From positions 337,771-401,770 of the forward strand of contig NZ_KL407334.1 of assembly GCF_000706625.1 (NCBI RefSeq): a stretch of DNA of 64,000 nucleotides, in the 5' to 3' direction. This DNA is from Bartonella koehlerae C-29 (GTDB lineage: Bacteria; Pseudomonadota; Alphaproteobacteria; Rhizobiales; Rhizobiaceae). Position 1 is the stretch's first letter; the number at the start of each line of letters is the position of its first letter. Positions 19,708 through 31,959 of the stretch are shown here, piece after piece. Made by a program: the position numbers and the translations under genes. The notes under the pieces are model-generated. The model saw nothing but the letters and a program-made list of their open reading frames with translations, made no database searches and was not told where the DNA came from.

Positions 19708-21027
19708 CTAACATGGTGGTGTTTTATTGTCATGTAAAATATCACCGGCAAGGTAAAGAGACCCGCCTATCAGGACAATTGCCTCTGTATGCTGTGCGTT
19801 AATTTTCTGTAAGGCCTCTTGGAAATGGGTTTGCGGGTTGGCAAGGAGTCCTGCTTTTCGCGCTGATTCAGCTAAAATCGTTGGACAAATACCCGCGTTG
19901 TTATTGATCAACGGAATCGTATAAACTGTATCGACAAGGTTTTCTAAAGGACGAAAATAACCGACAGCATCCTTTGTATTGAGCATACCAACAACCATGA
20001 AAATAGGACGGTTTGATTTTTGTTTCCATTTCGTAAGTTCTGCCGCAACAATTTTTGCAGCAGCGGGATTGTGACCACCATCTAACCATAGATCAATACC
20101 GGGAGACATTTGATCAACCAAATTTCCATAGGTAAGATGCTGCATTCGCGCTGGCCAGTAAATATTTTGCAGCGCGTGCCTTATTGATTGTTCTGAAAGT
20201 CGAAAACCTGCTTGATAAACTGCTTCAAGGGAAGCACTGGCATTGACAATTTGGTGTGCTCCAATCAGGTTAGGCAATGGAAGATCCATGAGACCTTGAT
20301 TATTTTGAAAGACCATACGTCCGTATTTTGTATAGCTTTGATAATCTTGATCAAACAAGGAATAAGGTGCTTTATTTTTATCAGCAAGGGTGATTAAAGT
20401 AGAGAGAGTTTCATCATGATCTTGCTTACTGATAACTACGGGAACTTCCGATTTGATAATTCCCCCTTTTTGAAAAGCGATTTGTGCAATTGTGTTTCCA
20501 AGAAAAGTCTCATGATCATAGTCAATGGGCATAATAAGGGATACAGCTGGCTTTTTAATCACATTTGTAGCATCAAAACGTCCTCCTAAGCCAACCTCTA
20601 AAATCACGACATCAGCTGGATGTGTGCTAAACAGTATAAAGGCAGCTGCGGTAAAAATTTCAAAAACAGTAATTAATTCTTGACCATTCGCTTTTACAAT
20701 TTGCTGAATTGTTTCAGCCAATTGTTCTTCTGTGACAAGTTTTCCGCTTCCTTTTTGACCGATTCGGCAGCGTTCATTCCAATTAACCAAATGAGGTGAG
20801 CTGTAGACATGAACGCAGTAGCCGGCGCTTTCTAAAAGAGCGCGACAAATAGCTGAAGCGGATCCTTTGCCATTTGTTCCAGCAATATGAATAACAGGTG
20901 CAAGCTTTAAATGCGGATTATCAAGCTTTTCTAAAAGACGAAAAATACGTTCTAAAGAAAGATCGAATTTTTTTGAATAGTTTTTCAGTAAACTATCTAC
21001 TATCCTTTGCACGTTTTGTTTTTTCAT
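19708..21027 (-). CDS. folC: Folylpolyglutamate synthase / dihydrofolate synthase
   Basis: ATP-dependent ligase that adds glutamate to dihydropteroate and extends the polyglutamate tail of folates. Mur-ligase fold of 439 residues with P-loop GTNGKGS at 50-56 and LEVGLGGRFDATN (second ATP/Mg region) near 145-157. It begins three bases after the accD stop, so accD-folC is one operon. Confidence 0.96.
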   Translation of the reverse strand: MKKQNVQRIVDSLLKNYSKKFDLSLERIFRLLEKLDNPHLKLAPVIHIAGTNGKGSASAICRALLESAGYCVHVYSSPHLVNWNERCRIGQKGSGKLVTEEQLAETIQQIVKANGQELITVFEIFTAAAFILFSTHPADVVILEVGLGGRFDATNVIKKPAVSLIMPIDYDHETFLGNTIAQIAFQKGGIIKSEVPVVISKQDHDETLSTLITLADKNKAPYSLFDQDYQSYTKYGRMVFQNNQGLMDLPLPNLIGAHQIVNASASLEAVYQAGFRLSEQSIRHALQNIYWPARMQHLTYGNLVDQMSPGIDLWLDGGHNPAAAKIVAAELTKWKQKSNRPIFMVVGMLNTKDAVGYFRPLENLVDTVYTIPLINNNAGICPTILAESARKAGLLANPQTHFQEALQKINAQHTEAIVLIGGSLYLAGDILHDNKTPPC

Positions 21028-21030
21028 AGT

Positions 21031-21951
21031 TTAAGCAACTTTTGCTTTAGAAAACGATGCTTGAAAATTGGTTGAAGATGGATTGGAAGGATTAACAAAA
21101 GGGGGATATTTCATCATCAAACGTAAAAGTCGTGCAATGGTAGTTTTCATTTCTAAACGTGATACAACCATATCAATCATGCCATGTTTGAGCAGATATT
21201 CACTACTTTGAAAACCCTCTGGTAAGGTTTCGCGTATGGTTTGTTGAATCACACGTGGTCCGGCAAAACCAATCATCGCACCAGGTTCGGCAATGTGAAT
21301 ATCGCCAAGCATGGCGTAAGAAGCAGTAACTCCACCGGTAGTTGGATTGGTAAGAACTACAATGTAGGGAAGTTTTACTTCTTTCAGCATTTCAATAGCT
21401 ACAGTTGTACGGGGCATTTGCATCAAGGAGAGTGTTCCTTCTTGCATGCGTGCACCGCCAGAAGCAGAAAAAAGAACCAACGGGCATTTTTCAGCAATGG
21501 CAGTATCAAAAGCTTTGATGATTGCCTCTCCTGAAGCCATACCAAGTGATCCCCCCATAAAGGCGAAGTCTTGAACAGTAGCTATAATCGGTAAGCCCTC
21601 AATAGTACCGTGTGCACTTAAAATATTATCATCAACTCCAAGTTTAGTACGATAATCTTTTAGCCGGTCAATATAACGTTTTTCATCACGAAACTTCAAT
21701 GGATCTGTTACAACTTTTGGATTTTCAAGAGGTGTATAAACACCATCATCAAAAAAATGTGTGAGACGATTTTTGGCACTGATACGCATGTGATAACCAG
21801 AACTAGGGATTACATATTGATTAGCTTCTAGATCTTTATGGAATATCATCTCGCCACTAGTGGGATCTTTGATCCACAAATTTTCTGGAATTTCACGGCG
21901 TCCCAGTATGGAATTGATTTTAGGACGAACATAATTTGTAATCCAGTTCAT
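21031..21951 (-). CDS. accD: Acetyl-CoA carboxylase carboxyltransferase subunit beta
   Basis: Transfers carboxyl from biotin to acetyl-CoA, the first committed step of fatty acid synthesis, together with AccA. 306 residues with the crotonase-like core, [12 protein letters not shown] and SGGARMQEG. The N-terminal zinc ribbon has lost all four cysteines: E. coli CxxC pairs align with D29/S32 and I48/S51 here. Such loss seems tolerated in relatives. GAGAGG precedes the ATG. The trp genes that often lie upstream in Rhizobiales are absent. Confidence 0.96.
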   Translation of the reverse strand: MNWITNYVRPKINSILGRREIPENLWIKDPTSGEMIFHKDLEANQYVIPSSGYHMRISAKNRLTHFFDDGVYTPLENPKVVTDPLKFRDEKRYIDRLKDYRTKLGVDDNILSAHGTIEGLPIIATVQDFAFMGGSLGMASGEAIIKAFDTAIAEKCPLVLFSASGGARMQEGTLSLMQMPRTTVAIEMLKEVKLPYIVVLTNPTTGGVTASYAMLGDIHIAEPGAMIGFAGPRVIQQTIRETLPEGFQSSEYLLKHGMIDMVVSRLEMKTTIARLLRLMMKYPPFVNPSNPSSTNFQASFSKAKVA

Positions 21952-22464
21952 CTTTGTAGCCTCTCTTTAAATTTTATACATTTTTTGCACAATTCAAGTA
22001 AATATAAGATTGAATGATCCATTCGCTTTGCTAGCTAAATAAACAAAACCACTTAATATTTTTAGTACACGTAGAGCTTGAACCTCGCTATTTTTTATCT
22101 CTAAATATTATAATAATAATTTGCATAAAATTATTTCTCATAAAAAATCTGTAGTGATTTTAAGAGTGCACGTGATTTGCTCTTTTGTTTTGATAAGTCT
22201 CATTGTTTATGTTTGTTGACAAATGCTCCATTTGTTTCTGATAAAGAACTAGTATTCAGTAAACTCTTAACACCAGTGATACGAGATTGAAACAAAAAAA
22301 CCTTATGAATATAAATATCAATAAGGCTAAATAGTCCATAAAAACAATGAAGAGGATAACATTATGTTAGTGAAATGCTAGACAGGGGCAAGATTTTTTT
22401 GGTGATAGGAGGTAAGTGATTTTTTAAAGGACTAAAGTTGTTTTATGTTTACTCTTACTTGTAC
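21952..22464. other. Gene-free stretch upstream of accD
   Basis: AT-rich DNA without an open gene. It should contain the accD-folC promoter, but I could not fix one with good spacing. No trace of trpA recognised. Confidence 0.4.
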
Positions 22465-22673
22465 GCTTTGTGGATTCAGGCGCTTTTTTTTAAAAAACAT
22501 CTCTCAAAGCACTCAAAACCATTTCATGACGATGTTTGTGAATGGTATAATGACAAATCCCTTGTACACCGCTTTTACACTTAGTAAAGGCGCAAGTCGG
22601 CACCATCATTATCTTTGTCTGCCCCCCCAATGTTGCTGAAAGCTTTTACATTGAGGCGGTTTATAAAGAGCAT
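22465..22673 (-). pseudogene. Tyrosine integrase relic, N-terminal piece (copy 3)
   Basis: From ATG 22673 reads MLFINRLNVKAF, then GADKDNDGADLRLY and a stop; after frame changes HYTIHKHRHEM and VLSALRDVFLKK continue the integrase arm-binding domain. About 70 codons remain, with frameshifts and a run of seven C bases (22622-22628) where reading is disturbed. The palindrome at 22741-22751 is 68 bp upstream. Confidence 0.72.
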
Positions 22674-22740
22674 TTTTAATCCTTTAAATAGTTTTTACGC
22701 ATACGCCAACTCTGCTTGTGACATACAAGTAAGAATTTTG

Positions 22741-22751
22741 AGTGATTCACT
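22741..22751. repeat. AGTGA-N-TCACT palindrome before integrase relic 3
   Basis: Perfect copy AGTGATTCACT with the conserved AT-rich flank (GAGAATCTTA, TTCAAGTTGAAAA, TGTAAATCAATGT) extending to about 22835. The best-preserved form of the shared leader. Confidence 0.6.
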
Positions 22752-22847
22752 ATGAGATGGTTTGCGATGAGAGAATCTTATTCGTGGTTCTAATTCAAGT
22801 TGAAAACGATGATTTATTATTGTAAATCAATGTCTTGTATTTAAGAA

Positions 22848-22925
22848 AATGCCTCACGCTTTTGTTTATCGCGTTCTTTAAATGGGGTCAAACTCCTCAC
22901 GAAGAACAAAATGCTATTGTGTTGC
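22848..22925 (-). pseudogene. Tyrosine integrase relic, internal piece (copy 4)
   Basis: Separate fragment just upstream of copy 3 on the same strand. With stops ignored it reads ATQ, FVLREEFDPI, then TKA, which matches the WRSVLREGRDPIKERERQKREA segment that follows the N-terminal domain. It is thus the end of another, truncated integrase copy, giving two pieces in tandem. Confidence 0.6.
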
Positions 22926-22958
22926 AGATTTTATAAATGCGTTTCATTGTACTTAGAC

Positions 22959-23672
22959 TTAGTATGATGCGTATAATGTCTTTTGAGAAAGCATTTTATG
23001 TAAGTGTGTCATAAGTGCTGCTGCGAAAAGTGGTGTTGCTAAATTAAGAAGTGGAATCGAAACAAAAAACGCGATCAACAACCCTGCGCCAAAAATTGTC
23101 ATAGAGTGAACATGTAAAAAAGCACGCGCTTCTTGTTCGGATCGAAAGCGGTAGGCAGCAAACATGAAGTATTCACGGCCAAGCAAGTAGCCATTAATAA
23201 CATAAAAGGCAATTAAATTAATACCTGGAACGAAAAACAAAATAAAAGCGATTGTATTACCGAAAAGGCTTAAAGTAACAAATTTTAAAGAGAGAATGAA
23301 AGACCGCCAAAGTGACAGGGCGTTTCCAATAGGTTGGTTTGGATAATCTTCTTTTTCAATAATTTCGGCAGCAGAATCAATAAAAAAGCTTCCAATCATA
23401 GCTGTAATTGGAGCAATTAAAAAAGCCATCAGTAAAGCTAAACCCAAATTAAAAATAATCAGTATGCTCAGTTCTAATAATCCTCTCCAATTTGATAAAT
23501 CGAGAAAAAAATGAGCAATCCAAAGTGCAAAATAGGACATAAAAAGTTTACGTACAAACAACCATATAATGAAAAGTACAATAAAAGTGAGTCCTAATGC
23601 TTTCAATATCATCATGCGATATTGTGAAGTTAAGAGACGCTGGAAGGCGCGATATGCAGCAGTAGAAATCAT
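22959..23672 (-). CDS. EI24 / CysZ-like membrane protein
   Basis: Inner-membrane protein of the EI24 family, whose bacterial members include the sulfate permease CysZ; substrate here unknown. About 237 residues with several hydrophobic segments (around 20-45, 60-90, 130-165, 195-225) and the family-like stretch FVPGINLIAFYVINGYLLGREYF. The ATG at 23672 is preferred; the frame extends eight codons further only to a TTG. No strong ribosome-binding site. It stands alone between two integrase relics. Confidence 0.75.
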   Translation of the reverse strand: MISTAAYRAFQRLLTSQYRMMILKALGLTFIVLFIIWLFVRKLFMSYFALWIAHFFLDLSNWRGLLELSILIIFNLGLALLMAFLIAPITAMIGSFFIDSAAEIIEKEDYPNQPIGNALSLWRSFILSLKFVTLSLFGNTIAFILFFVPGINLIAFYVINGYLLGREYFMFAAYRFRSEQEARAFLHVHSMTIFGAGLLIAFFVSIPLLNLATPLFAAALMTHLHKMLSQKTLYASY

Positions 23673-23967
23673 AAATAATAAATAAAAAAAGAACAATAAA
23701 AAGACAAGAGATAGTTTATGAGGGAATGTAAATTATATGATTTAACATGCTTTAACTTGATGAATGGATGAGCAAGTTATTGTTTTACAGATAAGGAGGA
23801 TTCTTTAATTATGGAACAGCATAGTAAGATTTGTGTATAGAACTATTAAAGTACATAGGACTTAGTATTGTAAGAAAATCATATTGATTTATAATAATAA
23901 TTTATCTTTTTATAATTTTAATGAGAATCTCGAATCTTGTAAGAATCTCTCATTTCAAGCTTCCTAT

Positions 23968-23978
23968 AATGAATCACT
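23968..23978. repeat. Palindrome (one mismatch) before integrase relic 5
   Basis: AATGAATCACT, one base different from the perfect AGTGAATCACT, 72 bp upstream of the integrase relic at 24050. Confidence 0.5.
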
Positions 23979-24049
23979 CAAAATGATTTATTTGCATTTT
24001 ATGAGTGGGGTTGGTATTTGGGTAAAAACTCTTCAAGAAAGGAGAAAAA

Positions 24050-24390
24050 ATGCCTTTTATAAACTATTTCAATGCAAAAGTTGTCGCAACATTTTGAGTT
24101 GGCAAAGAGAATGACCGGTGCCAGCTTGCGTCTTCATAAGTGTAAAGCTGGCGATGCACAATGGTTTTACCATTATACCTTTCGCAGATGTCATCGTAAA
24201 GTGTGAGTGGGTGTGCTGAGAGGTATTTCTTTAAAACAAGCACATGGATGTGCAACACAATGGTGTTCTGTTTTGTGTGAAGAGTGCGACCCCATTAAGA
24301 ACGTGAGAAACAGAAGCGTTAGGCAATGTGTAATCTTCATTATTCAAGAGATATTGCTGTAGATAATTTTAAAAGAGCAACCATCAACAC
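24050..24390 (+). pseudogene. Tyrosine integrase relic, N-terminal third (copy 5)
   Basis: GAAAGGAG precedes the ATG at 24050, an intact ribosome-binding site. Reads MPFINYFNAKVVATF, stop, VGKEND, then with one frameshift GASLRLHKCKAGDAQWFYHY, VLRGISLKQA, CATQW, DPIK, and after another shift AMCNLHYSRDIAVDNFK. This follows a phage/island tyrosine integrase for about 110 codons. At least two frameshifts and one stop; the catalytic domain is missing. Confidence 0.8.
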
Positions 24391-24831
24391 GAGCTCGTCT
24401 GAGATCAACCCGCAACATGATTATCAATGTTCTGTCTTTTGAGAGTAAGGAAGAGTGAGGAGGGTTTTTTGGGAACAATTTCTTTCAATATTCTTTGTTT
24501 TAGAATACTCGTCATTTTGGGGTGAGATGTGCTAAAAATGACTCAGTGATAATAACTGTTAGAATTATCATTGCAACATATTCTAGGAGTAAATTATGTT
24601 GAGATTGGGAGTGATTTATTAGTTTTTTACGTCTTTGTATGCAACCAGCCTTTGGAAGAGAAGGCATTGAGATTCTCTTCTTGCAAGCTCTATAGTTAAA
24701 TTAATGTAGTTGGTAATACAGATATTTCTGTGTAATTTTATGAAATAAAATTACATTTCATTCTCTGTTGTATTTTTTGAGCAATATCAAGTTATCTAAA
24801 AAATTTTTAAGATAAAGAGTTTTTGTTAATT
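24391..24831. other. Gene-free stretch downstream of integrase relic 5
   Basis: AT-rich, no open gene. On the - strand 24430-24560 a short basic reading (ILKQRILKEIVPKK) is visible without a known match. It precedes the 3' end of coaBC. Confidence 0.35.
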
Positions 24832-26223
24832 TTAGTGAGCAGAAGAAGAAAGGCAGAAAAATGAAACAACAATATCTGCTAATTTTTGCGCTATTTGTTG
24901 TTTACTCATATGCGGCCATTGTTCGATGTTTTCTTTGCTGACAAGATAAACTTGATTTGTGTCCTCTCCCATAACGTTTGTACCATCAGGGAGAGAAATG
25001 TTATTAGCAAGAATAAAATTGGCTCTTTTTTCAATACATTTCTTTTGCGCATTAGCAATGAGGTCACACGTTTCAGCCGCGAAACCAATGACAAGAGGAG
25101 GGCGGTTTGAAGCATGACCAATTGTTGCTAAAATATCAGGGTTTTCGACCATCTGTAAGGAGGGGGGCGTTTTATTAGCACTCTTTTTGATTTTGTGCAG
25201 AGATTGCGTTTGGCTGCGCCAGTCACAAACGGCGGCAACAAAAATTGCTCCATCAACGGGTAATGCTTCTTGCACAGCTTGTAACATTTGATATGCTGTT
25301 TCAACATGAGTAGTTTTCACTTCTGGTGGATCAGCAAGATCCACGGGTCCACAAATAAGCGTTACTTTAGCACCTAAGTTGGCTAAAGCTTTTGCAATAG
25401 CGTGGCCCTGTTTACCCGAAGAGCGATTGGCAAGATAACGCACTGGATCAATGGGTTCATGGGTGGGGCCAGAGGTAACAATGAAATGGCGACCAGAAAG
25501 TGGTTTTTCTTTTATATTCAAAAGAGTTTCTACTGCTCCTACAATAGTTAAGGGTTCGCTTAGGCGCCCTAGACCTGCTTCGTCGCGCTCAGCCATTTTG
25601 CCGATTTCTGGTCCGACTATATGAACGCCATCTGCGCACAGTTGTGCGACATTGCGAACAGTTGCTGGATGTGTCCACATGGCTGGATTCATAGCCGGTG
25701 CAATCAAGAGTGGACAACGTGCTGCTAACAGCACACAATCAGCCAGATCTTCCCCTCTACCGGTTACTATTTTTGCAATACGATTGGCAGTAGCTGGTGC
25801 TAAAATGATCAAATCAGCATCTCGTGCTAATCGGATATGGCCAATATCATGTTCTTCTTCGCGTGAAAATAAATCATTATACACAGTACGGCCACTCAGC
25901 GTTTCAGCCGCTAAAGGAGTAATAAATTTTTGTGCTGCTTTTGTCATAATAATATCTAAGCGTGCTCCCCGTTCTTGCAAACGGCGAATTAGATCAAGCG
26001 CTTTATAGGCAGCAATACTCCCACCAATAATAAGAAGGATAGATTTTGATTGCAATGATTGCGTTTCTATAGGTTTTACTTGAGATGATGAAATTGTTGG
26101 CATTGTGAAATTACTTAAAAGGCGACGTGCTTCTTCTTCCATAGAAACACCATTTTGTGCAGCACGTATGCGCAAAATTTCTTTGACTTTAATTGGAAGA
26201 TTGCGAATGGTAAGGCTGGCCAT
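24832..26223 (-). CDS. coaBC: CoaBC with N-terminal ribbon-helix-helix domain
   Basis: Bifunctional coenzyme A enzyme: joins cysteine to 4'-phosphopantothenate (CoaB) and decarboxylates the product (CoaC, FMN-dependent). CoaC starts near residue 60 with IIGGSIAAYKALDLIRRL, has the catalytic His region DIGHIRLAR (H129) and PAMNPAMW at 176-183. CoaB follows, with NRSSGKQGHAIA and AAVCDWR. Residues 1-38 (MASLTIRNLPIKVKEIL, then GVSMEEEARRLL) form a FitA/VapB-like ribbon-helix-helix segment normally seen in antitoxins. It is in frame from a good ATG, so it is a real extension. It follows ubiB. Confidence 0.94.
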   Translation of the reverse strand: MASLTIRNLPIKVKEILRIRAAQNGVSMEEEARRLLSNFTMPTISSSQVKPIETQSLQSKSILLIIGGSIAAYKALDLIRRLQERGARLDIIMTKAAQKFITPLAAETLSGRTVYNDLFSREEEHDIGHIRLARDADLIILAPATANRIAKIVTGRGEDLADCVLLAARCPLLIAPAMNPAMWTHPATVRNVAQLCADGVHIVGPEIGKMAERDEAGLGRLSEPLTIVGAVETLLNIKEKPLSGRHFIVTSGPTHEPIDPVRYLANRSSGKQGHAIAKALANLGAKVTLICGPVDLADPPEVKTTHVETAYQMLQAVQEALPVDGAIFVAAVCDWRSQTQSLHKIKKSANKTPPSLQMVENPDILATIGHASNRPPLVIGFAAETCDLIANAQKKCIEKRANFILANNISLPDGTNVMGEDTNQVYLVSKENIEQWPHMSKQQIAQKLADIVVSFFCLSSSAH

Positions 26224-26293
26224 AAAATATACCCAAAAAAGAAAATGATAGCAATGATTTCATTATAAATGTTTTTTTAGTATATTCAACAGA

Positions 26294-27880
26294 TCAAAAA
26301 AAATGCAAAAGGTAAAAAGTCAGACAAATACAACAAAGCGCAATGATGAAGAGGCTATAACGGCCATAACGACTAGAGCGACTTTGTTCGACCGCAAGTT
26401 GTTTGAGTGTAGTGGGAGAAAGATTAAACCCTGTTTCTATCATTTGATTGAAGTTTTCTTCAATACGTTGGAAATTTTGTATCAACTGTGGTGTTTTACG
26501 CGCTAGCGAAAAAAGTGCCTGCGCTCCTTCACTAAAATCTTTTGCCATTCCTACGGGCCCTAAATTTTTGCTAATCCATTCTTTAACAATAGGTTCAGAA
26601 GCTTTCCACATATTAAAATTGGGATCTAAGTTGCGAGCAACACCTTCCACGACAACCATAGTTTTTTGGAGTAATAAAAGTTCAGGTCGCGTTTGCATGT
26701 CAAATAATTCAGTAACTTCAAACAACAGTGTAAGTAACTTTGCCATAGAAATGCTCTGAGCTGATTGTCCGTGAATTGGTTCACCAATGGCGCGATTGGC
26801 TTGAGCAAAGCTCTCAATATTGTGGTGTGGAGGCACGTATCCTGCTTCAAAATGAGCGCGTGCTACCCGATAATAATCGCGAGTAATAAAGCCATAAAGA
26901 ATTTCAGCAAGGAAATGCTTTTCTTTTTTGCCAAGTCGTCCTGTAATTCCTAAATCGACAGCAACAATACATCCTTGTAAGTCTACAAATAAATTACCAG
27001 GATGCATATCAGCATGAAAAAAACCATCACGCAATGTATGACGAAGGAAAGATTGAATAAGCGTAATTGCGAGTGCTTGCAAATCGAAACCCGCTTTTTT
27101 GAGGGTAGAAATTTCGGATATTCTTATACCGTCAATCCATTCCATTGTGAGAACATTGCGTCCTGTTCGCTCCCAATCAATTTTTGGTACCCGAAAGCCT
27201 GTATCATGTTGAATATTTTCAGCCATTTCTGATATAGCCGCTGCTTCTAATCGCAAATCCATTTCAATTCGTGTGGTTTGTGCCAAAGTATCAACGACAC
27301 AAACAGGACGTAGACGTCGAGTTGCGGGTACATAGCGTTCTTGTAAATGGGCAATAAGGTAGAAGCTTCTAAGGTCTTTTGCAAAACGCGTTCTAATATT
27401 GGGGCGAATAACCTTAACAGCACATTTTTTTATAAGACCTGTTTCATCATAGTACTCAGCTGGATGAACTTGAGCAATAGAGGCGGCGGCAATAGGAGGA
27501 TAAAAGTTTGCGAATAAATCATTGATAGAACGACCAAGCGAACTTTCAATTTGATCAATGGCAGCTGTACAGGAAAATGTTTGAACACGATCTTGTAGCT
27601 GTACTAAATCTTCCGCAATATCACGTCCTACAATATCGGGTCTGGTAGCGAGAAATTGACCAAGTTTTATGTAAGAAGGACCAAGTCTATTGATGGCATA
27701 TGAAATATTTTCAGATCGTTGCTTTTTTTTTGTTTTACGCCGCGCTAACATCCCTGCGATACGGTGGCATAATGCTGGAAATCCTTGAAGATCATCGCCT
27801 GGAAGAGCACTCAAAACACCTTCACGTGCTAAAACCCATCCGGCACGCATTAATTGAAAGTAAGTAGAAATTTGCACCAT
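26294..27880 (-). CDS. ubiB: UbiB, ubiquinone biosynthesis kinase-like protein
   Basis: Atypical kinase/ATPase (ADCK/ABC1 family) at the inner membrane that supports ubiquinone synthesis, probably by helping extract or hand over lipid intermediates. The UbiB signature KLGQ is at 72-75, the Ala-rich loop AAASIAQVH follows, then HADMHPGN and VDLGITGRL kinase motifs. The C-terminal hydrophobic segment (LFIIALCCICLTFYLLHFF) anchors it. It starts three bases after the ubiE stop, so ubiE-ubiB-coaBC reads as one unit. Confidence 0.96.
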   Translation of the reverse strand: MVQISTYFQLMRAGWVLAREGVLSALPGDDLQGFPALCHRIAGMLARRKTKKKQRSENISYAINRLGPSYIKLGQFLATRPDIVGRDIAEDLVQLQDRVQTFSCTAAIDQIESSLGRSINDLFANFYPPIAAASIAQVHPAEYYDETGLIKKCAVKVIRPNIRTRFAKDLRSFYLIAHLQERYVPATRRLRPVCVVDTLAQTTRIEMDLRLEAAAISEMAENIQHDTGFRVPKIDWERTGRNVLTMEWIDGIRISEISTLKKAGFDLQALAITLIQSFLRHTLRDGFFHADMHPGNLFVDLQGCIVAVDLGITGRLGKKEKHFLAEILYGFITRDYYRVARAHFEAGYVPPHHNIESFAQANRAIGEPIHGQSAQSISMAKLLTLLFEVTELFDMQTRPELLLLQKTMVVVEGVARNLDPNFNMWKASEPIVKEWISKNLGPVGMAKDFSEGAQALFSLARKTPQLIQNFQRIEENFNQMIETGFNLSPTTLKQLAVEQSRSSRYGRYSLFIIALCCICLTFYLLHFF

Positions 27881-27883
27881 TTT

Positions 27884-28666
27884 TTAAATCTTCCAGGCTG
27901 AATGCAGCGCTGCGATTGCGCCCGTGAGATTGCGATACGATACTCGCGAAAAACCTGCATGATTGACCATATGGGCAAAATCATCTTGCTTAGGAAATTT
28001 GCGAATAGACTCAACCAAATAACGATAAGCATCACCATCATTTGCAATGAGTTGACCAAGCTTAGGGATAGCACGGAAAGACCAAAGATCGTAAATTTTA
28101 TCAAGCAGAGGTATCTCAACATTTGAAAATTCTAAACATAAAAAACGTCCACCCGGTTTTAAAACACGAAAAGCTTCCCTAAGAGCTTGATCAATATGCG
28201 GGACATTGCGAATTCCAAAGGCAATAGTATAAGCATCAAAACTTTGATCTTCAAAAGGCAAATGTTCTGCATTTGCTTCAACAAAGTCAATCAGAGAAAC
28301 AAGACCATTTTTTTCTGCGCGTTTTTTTCCAACGCTAAGCATCGAACCATTAATATCAAGCACTGTAGCATGGGCTTTTTGACGTGAAGCGTTAAGAATG
28401 CGAAAAGCAATATCACCGGTTCCTCCAGCCACATCCAAAACTTTCCAATGAGAAACTACTGGTGGAGAAAGCCATGCGACCATGGCGTTTTTCCACATAC
28501 GGTGTAATCCAAGTGACAAAATGTCATTCATCTTGTCATAGTTTTCAGCGACAGAATGAAAAACACTATCAACCATGGATTGCTTTTGCTCTTCATCAAT
28601 TTTTGTAAAGCCAAAAGAGTATTCCATGCCTCCTTTGATTCCTATACGTTCTGTTTCAGCTGTCAT
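27884..28666 (-). CDS. ubiE: UbiE, demethylubiquinone/demethylmenaquinone C-methyltransferase
   Basis: SAM-dependent C-methylation step of ubiquinone synthesis. 260 residues with the SAM motif DVAGGTGD at 78-85 and the family segments [13 protein letters not shown] and [25 protein letters not shown]. First gene of the ubiE-ubiB-coaBC run. The neighbour mutM found upstream in many Rhizobiales is not here. Confidence 0.97.
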   Translation of the reverse strand: MTAETERIGIKGGMEYSFGFTKIDEEQKQSMVDSVFHSVAENYDKMNDILSLGLHRMWKNAMVAWLSPPVVSHWKVLDVAGGTGDIAFRILNASRQKAHATVLDINGSMLSVGKKRAEKNGLVSLIDFVEANAEHLPFEDQSFDAYTIAFGIRNVPHIDQALREAFRVLKPGGRFLCLEFSNVEIPLLDKIYDLWSFRAIPKLGQLIANDGDAYRYLVESIRKFPKQDDFAHMVNHAGFSRVSYRNLTGAIAALHSAWKI

Positions 28667-28781
28667 ATGCGTGACCTTCCTTATTTTTTTGTCGTAAATG
28701 AAGTGTAGAGGGAATGTTCAAATATACAAAAGCCCTCTATAAAACCACGACGTTTATACAGCCAGAAACAGAAGAGTACCT

Positions 28782-31959
<3,178 letters not shown>

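Noticed and set aside
23884-24114. Small protein with a CKSC zinc-knuckle-like motif
   Set aside because: Wrong frame of the integrase relic; the correct frame begins at the ATG 24050 with an AAGGAG site.
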